Assembly: GCA_018136815.1 (NCBI GenBank)
Contig: CM030936.1
Span: 3,858,474-3,922,473, forward strand
From: Isochrysis galbana
Lineage: Eukaryota; Haptophyta; Isochrysidales; Isochrysidaceae
DNA: 64,000 nt
Direction: 5' to 3'
The notes beneath the pieces are model-generated. The model saw only the letters and a program-made list of their open reading frames with translations. It searched no databases and had not been told where the DNA came from. The translations under genes were made by a program, and so were the position numbers. Of this stretch, positions 48,491 to 59,212 are shown piece by piece. The first letter of the stretch is position 1. Every line of letters begins with the position of its first letter.

Positions 48491-48853
48491 ACGGACAGAG
48501 AGAGAGGGCCGTTCGCGGGCCCCTCACGCACCCTTGAAGTGCCCCCCTTCCGATATCCGTGACGACGGGGAGAGCCATCTGTGGTTGCACAGGCGGACTG
48601 TTTTGTTGGGTTTCACAGTAACCGTCGTTCGAACGGCGCTGTGAATCTAGACTCTTCTCTCCGGATTCCGCTCTGTCGCTGGCGTCGGCGCCGCCTCGCG
48701 GCGCTCTCCCCCAGCGACTCAGCCCTCTCCTCCGGAGAGCTGGAGCTGGTCACGCACGGCCGCACCGCCAGCACGCCGCACGTGCAGGCTCCGCCCCCGG
48801 CAGCGACATGCCGCGTGAGCCGGCGGCCGGCGGCGGCTCGCCGGCCGCCCATC

Positions 48854-48965
48854 TCGCCGCTTGGGTCGGGCCAGAGTTTCGTTTGAGACCCACCCAAATT
48901 TTGTTTCGATATTTCGCTTCCCTTGACCCAAATTTTGCAGGCTTATTTCGACTGAAATTCGACCT
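48854..48965 (+). repeat. Interspersed repeat R5, copy
   Basis: GGGCCAGAGTTTCGTTTGAG, ACCCACCCAAATTTTG and ATATTTCGCTTCC. Its first 20 bp with the preceding GCTTGGGTC recur inverted at 51575-51600. Confidence 0.65.
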
Positions 48966-49388
48966 TACACTTACACCTTAATCCTTAATTTCGATCGAAA
49001 TATCGACATTTTGCTCTTCGGCGTGCGAGGCGAGGCGTATTATTAAGTGCACGAGGCGATAGAAATGATAGAAATTTGAATTTTTCTAGAAATAGCAGCA
49101 TCACATTGTTCATCACACTGCTCTACAAGTAGTCTACAAGTCAAACCTGAGAGCCCACATGACACATATGTGACCACAGCCCCACACATCTCACATCTCG
49201 TCACAACCCGCACGATCGAGCTCAAATCAGCATCAACCCACGATCCTCTTGTTGTTGTTGTACCGACTCATCAAAGACACTTGCAGATGGTCTGACAATA
49301 TGCACTAGCTTGCATCTCACCATACATGACACGAAGCAAAGAGAAAACATGTTTACACGAGGCAGAATTCGGAGTAATAGCAAAAGCT
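48966..49388. other. Intergenic, no gene seen
   Basis: AT-richer, no supported ORF or RNA. Confidence 0.3.
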
Positions 49389-49640
49389 AGACGCGCTGCC
49401 TTGACGAATTGTGATGGCCCATAGGGCCTGAGGGCAATGAGGAGGGAGGCATGCCGGCGGCAGGCGCGGCGGAGTAGACGACTTCGGAGGTGCTGACGGG
49501 CTGAAGCCCGTCAGCAGAGGAAGGCGGGCAGGCGGGCTTGAGCGAGGGCGAGGACGGCGGCGAGAACGACATCGAGCGAGTGGCGAGAGGCGAGGGTGAG
49601 TGAGAGGAGGGCTGTGATGGCAGGGGCTGGCGAGGCGAGA
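49389..49640 (-). repeat. Interspersed repeat R3, copy 2
   Basis: Reverse complement of 31240-31480, including the GACGGGCTGAAGCCCGTC palindrome (49496-49513). Confidence 0.75.
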
Positions 49641-49934
49641 CGAGTTTGTAGGGTACGAGTGTTACGAGAGCGAGAGCGACGAGAGCGAGAGCGACGGATG
49701 ACGACTGACGACAGGACGACGGACAGAGACACCCAGGAAAACACTCCGACTCTCGCCCCACGACTTTCTCACATAACTCGACTGAAATCAAACCCAAACA
49801 CTCCGGCCAGACGACGACGGACGACGATCAGAAGGCGATCTGTCGGCGATCCCGTCTGGAAGTGGAATCGCACCATAACGGAAACGAGGGGCAATCCTGC
49901 CGCACAGGATTCCAAAAGACTTACCGAATAAGAC

Positions 49935-50235
49935 GAGAGAAGTGCGATGTGCCTAAGGGGGAGTTGCGAAGAGATTGCAAATTAAACCTGATTGCAATCA
50001 CTGAAGTAGATAGAGAAACGCGGAGAAGATAGCGAATTAAACCTATTTGCGAGGCGCCTAGGAGGGAGAAAGGTGGGGAAACTTCCCTTCTCTTCGAGAG
50101 ATAGAGAGAGGGCGCTCCACAACCCAAGATCCTATGCGTCCAAGCGAAGCTTTTGCCTGAGGACGAGAACGAGAGAATTTTAACGATAATACCGAACGAC
50201 GAAGAGAAGCCTAACGAGCGTCGATTCGCGAATGC
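49935..50235 (+). repeat. Interspersed repeat R4, copy 2
   Basis: Same orientation as 13240-13600; shared blocks listed there. Confidence 0.7.
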
Positions 50236-50360
50236 GACATGCCTCCGCCCACGCCGGAAAAGACTCGCCGTTGGCGCGCCACCAATCCAGCACTCCACCC
50301 GAAAAATCCTTGACTCATCTCGTCCGACTCAATCACAATCACCTCATCCGGGAGAGGATC

Positions 50361-50447
50361 ATGGGAGTGCTGCTCCGAGCTACCATTGCCGCCCTCGCCG
50401 CCGCCCTCGCCTTGCTTGCACCGCGCCGCGTCTTGGCCGCGTCCTGA
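50361..50447 (+). pseudogene. Signal-peptide-like mini-ORF
   Basis: 28 codons reading MGVLLRATIAALAAALALLA then PRRVLAAS and stop: a perfect-looking secretory signal with a VLA-AS cleavage site but no mature protein. It may be exon 1 of a gene cut off by the mobile insertion starting 100 bp downstream, or chance. Confidence 0.3.
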
Positions 50448-50542
50448 GGCCTCCTGCCCCTGCCGGCGGGCCGCCCATCGCTCCAACTCCAACACGCCCA
50501 AATTTTGCTGCCGCGGCCGCGGGGTCCCGTTGGTCCAACCAA

Positions 50543-51478
50543 TAATAATCTAACTGAGCATTAGTACCACTACTCTCACTAGCCTGGTACTAACACGACA
50601 GCCCTCAGCGCACCTGTCCGTACACCTTGGCGCGTGCTGTTGTCACAGATACATACACCTATGCACCCCTCCACATCTCCCCCCTCGCAGGCCACCGGCT
50701 CCCATTCTAACTCCCCACAAGTTAAAATGAGGGAAAACCCATTGAGGCGGACCGAACGACGCCGGCCGACTCTCCAGGAAAAAGCACCGGGGGGGGGGAG
50801 GAACCTCTCGTCAAAAAAGGAGAACGGCCCTTACCAGCTCACGCCGCGAGCAGTTCTCGAGAAATAAGCAACTGCGCCTCGAGTATACCTGCCACAAGGG
50901 TATCCGAGACGTCTTGAGCCGCTCCCTTCCCATCTCCCTCCTATCGCCAGTCGCCCCCCTTCGCCCGTTTGCTAACGCAAACGGGGCTCGTTTCTCACCA
51001 CACTCCATCGGGGGGGGTGCAAATCCCCCCCTCTCCCTCGTTCCATTCTCTTCCGCCCCGGTCCCTGCGGCGCGTCGCCATGCGGCGCGCCATGGCCTGC
51101 TCTCAGAGGTCCTTGAGGGGCGCCCAGAGGGCCAGCAGGGGCAGCTCAGGGGGCAGTGGAGGCTGGGGCTCAGCCCCTGGCCCCCCCTGCCTCTCCCTCG
51201 CTCGCCTCGCTGGCCTTGGGTGCCGCCCTGAGGCCCCTGTCTGCCTGGCGACCAGGGATTGGGGGGGGGAAGTCAGTACGAGAGCTGGCCCATGCGGGCC
51301 TGGGAGTGCGGCTCGCGACCCGCGCCCACTAGGGGTCTGGGCTGAATTGATGAGTGCCCTGCCCCTGCCAGAGGGCAGGAGCTGGGGTTGAGTGTACGGG
51401 CCCACCCCGGGAGGTGTCCGCGATGGAGAGAGGGGGGCGCGAGGCCCCCATTGACCCCCACTTATAAAAGTAGGTTGT
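50543..51478 (+). mobile_element. Composite R6/R1 insertion with 18-bp target duplication
   Basis: TCCCGTTGGTCCAACCAA occurs at 50525-50542 and 51479-51496, flanking 936 bp. The insert holds R6 (inverted, 50550-50765), unique sequence, and R1 (51134-51476) ending TATAAAAGTAGGTTG. The long target duplication points to LINE-machinery retroposition. Confidence 0.75.
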
Positions 51479-51489
51479 TCCCGTTGGTC

Positions 51490-51600
51490 CAACCAAATCC
51501 CACCCAAATTTCGGTCAAAATTTTTATTTCTTATTTCGTTGACGGACCCAAATTTTACAAAAAAAATTGCGAAACTCTGGCCCGACCCAAGTCGCCGCAA
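51490..51600 (-). repeat. Interspersed repeat R5, copy
   Basis: Inverted copy of the 48854 repeat (GCGAAACTCTGGCCCGACCC). The R6/R1 insertion lies at its right-hand edge. Confidence 0.6.
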
Positions 51601-51956
51601 GCCGCCCTCACCCCTCTCTCCCTCTGGGGAGCAGGATGGGCCTCTCCACTCTGTTGAGCGGGAGGCTGGGCCTCCCCTGCTCCTCGCGGACGCGGGTCAA
51701 GCAGTTAACTGCCGGACTAACTGCCTCCTCGAGCCCCAACCAGTTAACTTAACTGGTCCTCTTAGACTTAGACTTAGAGGCAATAACTGCCACTCTCACT
51801 CTCCAAAAGCAGCAGTTACTCGCAGTCCCTAGCCTTGCCCTGAGGTGGCCTCCAGGAGCCTTCAGGGGCCGCCAATGGGCAACTGCAGACCTGCCGTAGG
51901 CGCGCCAGTGCGCGTGCCGGCGTGCCGCAGGAGACGAGGAGAGAGAGAGAGAGCGG

Positions 51957-53212
51957 TATCGCCGGGAGCCCGCAGCGCGAGCGCGAGCCCCGGCGGCGGT
52001 GAGAGAGTGGCGCGGCGCGCCGCCATCGCGCTACGCCATCACAAGATGATTAAAAATACCTAGGGGGGACTGCCACACTGCCACACAAGGCACGCTAACA
52101 CTAACGGTATAGAACCACAAACAAACCACAAACGCCACATTGGACATGGTGTAAGACTGTAAGACACCCTGTGATACCCCCTCCTAAGCGGAGTACGGAT
52201 GAGATCCGACTGACGATTACACAAACACAAATTGAACACAAACAAATGTCAAATGTGAATGGAAAAGCAAGTTGCAACTTGGCCAACAACTAGGGGCAAT
52301 CTTTCCCAAAGGAACGACCCCTCCCAGCAGGGGAGAAGAGAGAAGAGACTGCGGCGCAGCCGAGCCAGTCAGATGGACCGACCCTCCCAGCCGGGGAGGA
52401 GAGAGAAGAGATGACCATGCAGCCAAGTGGTAAGAGGGACCGCGAACCCTCCAGCGAGGGAGCAGCCGAGTGGTCAAAGCGATAGACCCTCCCAGTGGGG
52501 GAGGAGAGAGAAAGAAGACGGCGCAACCAAGCCGGTCAGATGGACCGACCCTCCCAGTTGGGGAGGAGAGAGAAGGTACGGCAGCGCAACAAAGAAGAGG
52601 CCCAGCGGGACCCCAACTCTCCCAGACAAAAGGAGGGGGGAGAGGCGGAGAGAAAGAGAAAGAGGGGCACTCACCCAGACGGGGCACTCGCCCAGCATTG
52701 GATCGAGCAGCGATCAACGGGGCCAGCTCGCGCGAGCGCGCGCGAGCGAGGCGAAGCAATGTGGGCAGGGGGCATACAAGGATCAATGAGATCCATTCCC
52801 ATTCCCTCCCGAGCAAGGGGCCCAGAGGGACCACCTCCCCTAGAGGGGGAGAGAGAGAGGGAGAGAGGAGGCTCGCTACCATGCGTCGCCATGCAGCCAT
52901 GCAGCCCAAAGCGACTGCGCGAGCGCGCGCAGCTCGCGGCGGTCCGCGAGAGTCGGCTCAGCAAGCCCAGCCCTGCCCCTCTACCTAGGTGGGAGCTCCA
53001 TATCGCCGGGAGCCCGCAGCGCGAGCGCGAGCCCCGGCGGCGGTGAGAGAGCGGCGCGGCGCGCCGCCATCGCGCTACGCCATCACAAGATGATTAAAAA
53101 TACCTAGGGGGGACTGCCACACAAGGCACGCTAACACTAACGGTATAGAACCACAAACAAACCACAAACGCCGCATTGGACATGGTGTAAGACTGTAAGA
53201 CACCCTGTGATA
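51957..53212 (-). mobile_element. TRIM-like miniature LTR retrotransposon, TATC...GATA ends
   Basis: 1,256 bp, flanked by 5-bp duplications AGCGG (51952-51956 and 53213-53217). LTRs 51957-52176 (220 bp) and 53001-53212 (212 bp) differ by two substitutions and an 8-bp CTGCCACA-type indel. On the minus strand the LTR starts TATCACAGGG and ends GGCGATA; next comes the primer-binding site TGGAGCTCCCACCTAGG (52984-53000), one base different from that of the copia element. A purine tract AGGAGGGGG (52177-52185) precedes the downstream LTR. The 0.8-kb interior has no pol. Confidence 0.92.
52217..52909 (-). CDS. Open frame inside the miniature LTR element
   Basis: 230 codons made largely of degenerate repeats of an SLLSPPxLGGSVHLTGSAAP-like unit (52310-52600 at DNA level: GACCGACCCTCCCAGYYGGG with GAGGAGAGAGAA). 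No similarity to gag. It may be a by-product of the tandem repeats. Some units (GCCGAGTGGTCAAAGCG) resemble a tRNA D-arm/A box. Confidence 0.3.
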   Translation of the reverse strand: MGCMAAWRRMVASLLSPSLSPPLGEVVPLGPLLGREWEWISLILVCPLPTLLRLARARSRELAPLIAARSNAGRVPRLGECPSFSFSPPLPPPFVWESWGPAGPLLCCAAVPSLSSPTGRVGPSDRLGCAVFFLSPPPLGGSIALTTRLLPRWRVRGPSYHLAAWSSLLSPPRLGGSVHLTGSAAPQSLLSSPLLGGVVPLGKIAPSCWPSCNLLFHSHLTFVCVQFVFV

Positions 53213-53232
53213 AGCGGAGAAGGGGATGGGCG

Positions 53233-53258
53233 GTGGGCGGAGCGAGTGCTCCGCCCAC
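53233..53258. repeat. Perfect 11-bp hairpin, 4-nt loop
   Basis: GTGGGCGGAGC - GAGT - GCTCCGCCCAC just outside the miniature element. GC-rich and very stable. Confidence 0.75.
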
Positions 53259-53429
53259 TGAAAAATAGGTAAGTCCCGCACCTGTTTACAGGATAAGTCG
53301 TCGGGACAGAGGCCGCCGCCGGCCTGGTAGGCGCAGGAGGAAGGGGGGAACGGACGAACGGACCACCCGGGGGGGGGCGCGGGCCACCGGACCATATTTA
53401 AGCCCTTCACCCTTCACCCCTATCACCCT

Positions 53430-53575
53430 AGTAGTGCACGGGGGGAGTCGCCTGATGGCGGGGGGGAAGGGCCGGGGGAGTGCAGGTGTAGAAAGTTTTC
53501 CTACGTAGTAGAAAGTAGAGGGTCCACGGCCGCGTGTGCGGTGAGACTATTAAGAAATTATAATTAATTATAATT
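53430..53575 (+). mobile_element. LINE 3' end fragment, diverged
   Basis: GTGCACGGGGGGAGTCGCCT, GTCCACGGCCGCGTGTGCGG then TGAGACTATTAAGAAATTAT: same layout as the 30540-30660 LINE tail with substitutions. Confidence 0.65.
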
Positions 53576-54267
53576 TTGGCCCTTGGGCCACGGATTAGAT
53601 TGCCCTACCTCTACCTCGCGTGCTCAGTGAAGAACGACGAACCCCAAGGATACTCGGAGTACGCTAGTACGTAGTGCGAGGCCTTGGGCCTTGGACGAGT
53701 TCAAGTTACATACTTGTAGTTCGTACTCTGCTGGGCCAGTACGGATAGTGATCCAACTGCTGAAGAGAGAAAAGAGAGGTTGGAAGTTATGCTTGAGTTG
53801 TGCGAGAGTGTTCCTCGCGCCGTTCTAGCTGAGCTACCTGCTACCTGCGAGTTCGCCGAGAGTTTGAGCCATGGCTGCGAGAAGTGTTGTATGCTTGTTG
53901 ACGGAGCGCGCGCCAGCCGCGCCGCGCCCTGCGCGGTCTGGAGGAAGCGGGGGGGGGGGGGCGACAGAGGGGAACGCCTGAGAGGAGGAGCTCGTCGGAG
54001 ATGCCGATGCGATGGCTCCGCCGAGGGCCGCGTCGAGCGGAAGGGCCACGCCGAGAGTGGAGGCGGCGCTGTGGGGGGACTCGATGCTGGCGGCGGGAAC
54101 CCCCGCCCCCTCCCTCCCTCTCGCAACCACTGTCGGGTGCTCCCTCCGCGCGGGGGGGGAGGGGGGGGGGGGGGGTACCCTCGGGCGCGGGGGGGGGGGC
54201 GGGAGGGGGGGAGGTTGGGACGCGGGCGCCGTCGTGGTGGAGAAGAATGGGCTGCTCGGCACGGCGC

Positions 54268-54274
<7 letters not shown>

Positions 54275-54311
<37 letters not shown>

Positions 54312-54587
54312 GGGGCGGGGGGGAGAAGAGAGAGAGAGAGAGGGAGGGAGGGAGGGAGAGAGGGAGAGGGGGGGGGGGGGGAGAGTGTCTCGACGAAGTC
54401 CGCGCGCGCCCCCCCGCGGCCACTCCCCGCATTGGCCGCCCGACCTCCGGCGCGAGCTCGACCTGCCCCTCGCCCTCCCCATCGAGATCCTCCTCGCTCG
54501 ACCCACCGCAATCTGGCTGCCCAGGCCTTCCATCTCGGGGCTCTCTCTCTCTCCCTCTCTTCTCTCTTTCTCTCTCTCTCTCCCTCT

Positions 54588-54665
<78 letters not shown>
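54275..54665. repeat. Facing (GA)n and (CT)n tracts
   Basis: (GA)n at 54275-54360 and (CT)n at 54540-54665 on the same strand can pair as a long hairpin and also mark a strand-composition switch upstream of the ATG at 54896. Confidence 0.8.
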
Positions 54666-54666
<1 letters not shown>

Positions 54667-54895
54667 CCCTTCCGAAGTCGGCAGGACCACCCTGCGGCGG
54701 GAGGGGTCCCCTTTCTCACGCCCTCCTCCCTCTCATTCGTCTATTTCGCATCCGCGCGCCAGACCTCCCTCTCCCGCCCCCCCGCCCCCGCCCCCCCGCC
54801 CCCATTCCCGCCCGGTCCCACCCGGGCTTAAGCCCCCTCCCCCCCGCCCATCCCGCGCTCTTTCCTCGGCCTTTGCCCCCCCCCCCCCAAAACCA

Positions 54896-55606
54896 ATGAC
54901 AAGGCTCCAGTTCATCCAGCTGGCCTCCCCCGAGACCAGCGAGGCGCTGGAGCACGAGCTCTACCGCGCGGTCAGTCCGCCGCTCTCCGAGCTCGGATGC
55001 CGCTCCAAGACTGCCTCGACAGGCAACTCCTCCCCTCGCCACTGCCGCGCCCCACTCCGCAAGCCGCAAGAGACGCTCGCCCACGGGCCTCACCAGCTCT
55101 CCCACCAGCGCATGTCGAGTTGGGTGGACGTGCTCGAGCAGAGCTCCCTTGAGGAGCATACGGCGCATCCCCTGCACAATCCACCTACGCGACGCCTCTT
55201 CGCCAGGCTGAAGCACCACAGCGTGGGGGTAGAGGCAGCAGCGGCGTCGGCCTCTGCAGTCTTGAGCAACCAGATGCCATCGCTGCCTCAGCAGGCCCTC
55301 ACCGCGGCGCCAGGAGTCCAGGTCGCGTTGAATCAAGCGTCGATAGTTGCACCTGACCTAGAGCTCCGACCCGAGGCGCCCGACGAAAACACCAGCAGCA
55401 GCTTGCCTCCCCTCCAGCTCCTGAGGTGTGTCGCACCAAAGGCCGTGCACGCCAACTTCAGCACTCCACAGGGGAAGCGGGCGCGCGAGGATGAGGCAAG
55501 AGGCGGGAGGACGTATCTCATGAGAAAGTGCCGCGTACAAGCCTCGCTCCGAGTACAGACCAACCGACGCAGCTCATTTCTGCGCGATTCTCCAACGCTC
55601 CGATAG
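54896..55606 (+). CDS. Hypothetical protein, 236 aa
   Basis: The ATG follows a long C/T leader (54530-54890), the local hallmark of real gene starts. Reads MTRLQFIQLASPETSEALEH, then LYRAVSPPLSELG, a Ser/Pro/Ala-rich middle with MSSWVDVLEQSSLEEHTAHP and RRLFARLKHHSVGVEAAAAS, and a basic tail NFSTPQGKRAREDEARGG. Low complexity and a KRARED patch suggest a disordered, possibly nuclear protein (inference). No domain recognised; an unseen intron is possible. Confidence 0.45.
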   Translation: MTRLQFIQLASPETSEALEHELYRAVSPPLSELGCRSKTASTGNSSPRHCRAPLRKPQETLAHGPHQLSHQRMSSWVDVLEQSSLEEHTAHPLHNPPTRRLFARLKHHSVGVEAAAASASAVLSNQMPSLPQQALTAAPGVQVALNQASIVAPDLELRPEAPDENTSSSLPPLQLLRCVAPKAVHANFSTPQGKRAREDEARGGRTYLMRKCRVQASLRVQTNRRSSFLRDSPTLR

Positions 55607-57690
55607 ACGGGGCTCAAAGTGCCCGGGGCCACTCGCAAAGAGCGGTCGGTGCAAACTTCCCACTCGCCTCTGGGTATGCACCAAAACCTTGTTCTTGCCA
55701 TCACATAGAGGCGGTCTGGCCATTTCACCCCGGACCTTTGCTGGACATTTGCCGAACATTTGCCGATTCCGCCCTTCGCCAGCGATGATCGTGCAATTCG
55801 CACGCTTTCCCGACAAATACGGGCTTTCTTGCGCCTGCCTACAGTCGCATCCTGGGTTAATCTTCGTAGACGTGTTTATCCATGCTGTTCTTGTACATGC
55901 TAGTCCCTTCCCTGTTGTTCCTCGTTCACCGCCGTCCGCGAACTGGATGCTCGTGGTGCAGCTCTAATGATCGTGTCCGTTGATGATCATCGAAGCTGTT
56001 ATCTCCATGCATGCATCTCTTCTCGGTCCTCTTTTTGCTGTGTCTGTTGCTAGTGCTTGTTGCCTTGTTGATTGTCATGCTCGCACGGTGTGCACTCGAG
56101 ATTATGTCGAATGCCTCCTAGCGAGATGTTGCGCGCTTCGTGCTCTTGGAATATGTGTCTCCTTCCTGCATGTTGGGTCTGACTCCTTTTTTCGAGACGG
56201 CCGCTCGTTGTTGTTGTTGGTTGGTGGGAGAAAGCACTGCTCTCATAGCTAACAATTCGCAGCTAACGCGGTGTGCCCCATTTTGATCATTGCGAGTAAT
56301 TTGGGTTCCGTCCAACCTATTGTTATAATAGGCGTCAATGGGGGCGCCCCCCCTCCACCTCGACTGCGGTCGGGATTGTGGGCGGAGTATGTTCGGCATC
56401 GTTGTCGTATATTCCTATTCGCTCTCGCTCGTCCTCGTTTTCGTTCCTCGCTCCAAACACTCAGTCACTACCAAACAGCACCACTACCACTACAGCAGCC
56501 ACGGCACCACAGCCACTCACACGCCAATCGCCAATTGCCAATTGCCCACCGCTATGTCTACTGCGTCGTCGCTAGCTAGGGGCTAGGGCCTAGTGAGGCA
56601 GTAAGAGTAAGAGTTTCGCGCCGGCGCGGACCCCCCCCCCCCCACCACCACCAAGTTTTGCGCGAAAGTTTTGCAAAGTTTCGCACCAATCCACCCAAGG
56701 CTTTCGCAAAAACAATAAAAAAGTTGTGCAAGTTTCGCGTCTTTTTCGGTGAGTTGTATGTATGTGCGTGCAGTGCAATGTGCCTCAGTCCTCAGTGCTT
56801 GCATACACGCCATGGCCAAATTGCAGATCCACTCCTGTGAGGCACGGGCGCCGTCGGACGGAGGTATACGGCCGCAATGCTGACGCAGCACGGAGCGCGG
56901 GCACAGTGCACAGTGCGCCGCCGCGCGGCCGAGCCGTGAGTGGGGCACAGATGGCCAAGAGCCAAGAGCAAAGCGCAAATAGCAAGCAGAAAGCCGAGTT
57001 TGCGTGAAATAAATTTCAACAAGGTGTTGCAGTCTTTTACTTTTCATTTCTTTCATTCAAAATGAAGAATGCGAACATTGAGTGCTAGAGCAGGGGCTTT
57101 CTCGATACAGCTTGTCGCATGGAAGGACCTGTCTATCTATGTCTATGTACTACACCGGCTCAGAAGCCGTTGGTACCATGTCATGTTTCATGTGGGCGAA
57201 GCAAGAAACCCTGCCGCCTCGCCGGGAGGTTGGACGCTGCGATAATAAGATTTGTTTAGGTGGCAAGGTCAAGGTCACCCGCTTTATAGAAGGGCTCGGG
57301 AAACAACAAGAAAGATGCATGCAATGACCGTGAGACAAAGAATCCACCCGCTAGATGACGATGGAAAATGAATGATGTGGCCGCAGCCACACGATATTCG
57401 AAAAGTATGCACTAGGCAGGTTGTTGAGCGCCAACCAACGGGGTGATGGCCCACCATGACCCAATAGCAGTCCGCCGATGGTGGAGGGCGTGTTGTTCAG
57501 AAGAGCAAAAGCGACGAGCGATGGCGCTTATTGAAAGGTCTGAAGAGCTAATTGGGGTGCACAGAGGAGGGGCAATTGATTGCGGTGTCCGATTGAGATA
57601 GCATGAGGATACCGTGTCCACTAAAGCGGGATGTCCTTACGGTTGCAGAGGCCTTTGCCTCCGACAGGCCTGAGGGTCGTGGGCGTGCGC
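55607..57690. other. Intergenic, no gene seen
   Basis: Mostly unique sequence. 56330-56365 has a short R1 terminus (TCAATGGGGGCGCCCCCC). 56405-56450 has CTCTCGCTCGTCCTCGTTTT, like 12910-12960. 56640-56740 contains TTTTGCGCGAAAGTTTTGC repeats. The open frames lack family features. Confidence 0.3.
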
Positions 57691-57692
57691 AC

Positions 57693-58993
57693 TCACGCCA
57701 GTAGGGAGCGGGGCACACGATCAAAGTCATCGACAAGAGCCACAACAGGCCTCACAGGAGAAGTCGCCGCAAGGCGTTGGCTCTCGGAAGCGTCGTCAGG
57801 GTCAGGAACAATTCCATCAGTGATGGCCGTACGCATCGCGACGACAGGTATCCCAGCAGCCTGCAGAGGGCGGTACCGGGGCGCGTGGTAAAAAATGTGT
57901 CGCCTGTCAATGGCCAACGAGGCCACTGCCTTTCTTGCCAGATTCAAGAGACTACGCACTGAGCCTGCAAAAGAATGGCCAAGTTTGCTTGCTTTGGTCA
58001 GCTGCCACCCGGCCATGTTGGGTGGAAGACCGCCGAACCTGCGCCGATTTGATGCCGGCGAGCGAGTCCTCAAAGGCGATGCACTTGGTAGGGTCCACCC
58101 CCAAGGCCTCACAACCACGCAAGTACATGTAGGGCGATGGCTTGTGCCTCCCGGGCAGAGAGCACTCCGGGTCATCGCCAGCCACAATGACCTGCGCCGT
58201 GAGATGGGATCGGCGCCCGGAAGGATCACATGTCGCTCAGACAATAAAGAGTTCGGAGGTCTACGACGAGCAAAACCGGTCAAGCATCCACTGCACTCTG
58301 TGTGCAGCTATAGCACCCAAGCATAGCGACACCTGGAAGTGCTCCATAAGCCCAAGCACCTTGAGCGCCTTGATGATGTAGCGACGCTCGCCCGACGACA
58401 CAACGGCGCACGGCACACCCCGCTCGCGCAGCTCGGAGACGATGCGCTCCGCGCCGCCCGTCGCCTGCAGCTTCCCCGCCTCAATGTACTCCTCAAAGAG
58501 CGCTGTCCTGCAAACGATCGCCCGATTGGAACGCGCTCAGTGGGCGCATGCACGAGGCATGGCGCGCATTCGGCGACGGCAGCGCGCTCAGTGGGCGCAT
58601 GCACGAGGCATGGCGCGCATTCGGCGACGGCAGTGGTGATTCCAACCTGCGCTGCAGCAGCTGGTCTACGCTCGCTCCGGCCGCCAACCGCTCGGGCGAC
58701 AGGTGCTTCTCGAGGATGGAGCGCGGCGAGTTGCCGACACATTTTGCGTTCCAGTACTCGGGAGTGAGCTCGAAGCCGAGAAGCGTGGAGAAGGTTTCTC
58801 GGTGCGTGTCCTCCGACTGAGCGAGAGTGCCATCGAAGTCGAATAGTGCGGCCTGCAGCTCGCCCTCCCCCCCGCGTAGCGAGAGCAGAGAGGAGAGAGA
58901 GCGAGAGGCAGGCCGGCCGGCGCTCGCGAAGCCGCTGCTGCCCACGAGAGCCGCCGCCGCGCAGAGCGCCCAGCGGCGTGAAAGGAGGAGCAT
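57693..58993 (-). CDS. HAD hydrolase, beta-phosphoglucomutase/CbbY-like, plastid-type N terminus
   Basis: Four exons, 58993-58647, 58507-58333, 58191-58039, 57860-57693, with GT-AG introns of 139, 141 and 178 nt, give 280 aa. Motif I ALFDFDGTLAQSED (Asp52, Asp54), motif II AVVSSGERR, motif III GRHKPSP (Lys191), motif IV CIAFEDSLAGIKSAQAAG (Glu215, Asp216): a complete subclass-I HAD set. Residues 1-25 are a signal peptide (LLSRRWALCAAAALVGSSGF) followed by a Ser/Arg-rich stretch, consistent with import into a secondary plastid; a sugar-phosphate role such as CbbY-type xylulose-bisphosphate removal is possible but unproven. Intron 1 contains a 51-bp tandem duplication (58533-58634). A coding-strand pyrimidine leader lies at 59040-59190. 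Confidence 0.85.
58533..58634. repeat. 51-bp perfect tandem duplication in HAD intron 1
   Basis: GCGCTCAGTGGGCGCATGCA begins both units (58533, 58584). Units look identical, so the duplication is recent. Confidence 0.9.
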
Positions 58994-59200
58994 GGAGAAG
59001 GAGAAGGAGAGGAGGGTTGGGAGGTTGTCTCTCAGCGAGGCGCGAGAGGAGAGGGGGAGGAGGGGGGGGAGGAGTGGGGGAGGGGGGGCAGAGAGAGGGA
59101 AGTGGGAAAGAGAGGGAGGGCGAGAGAGTCGGAGACTTCTTTCGGCTCGAAAGTACTCCGTCTGTAGCCCACTCCGAGCACCCCAGTCCCCCCCCCCTCG
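58994..59200 (-). promoter_or_regulatory. Pyrimidine-rich leader of the HAD gene
   Basis: G/A-rich on + from 58994 to ~59135 (AGGGGGAGGAGGGGGGGGAG), i.e. C/T on the coding strand up to the ATG. Confidence 0.45.
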
Positions 59201-59212
59201 ATATTTCTTGAT

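Noticed and set aside
52310-52600. tRNA gene suggested by GCCGAGTGGTCAAAGCG
   Set aside because: D-arm-like text only; no anticodon arm, T-arm or acceptor stem can be folded, and the motif is part of a tandem repeat.
53700-54719. Long minus-strand frames across the GA/CT tracts, and a possible MAQTLGELAG exon from 53872 with a PWWP-like continuation
   Set aside because: The frames are microsatellite translation. The apparent PWWP-like text (HYPYWPSRV) is in a phase the splice sites cannot give.
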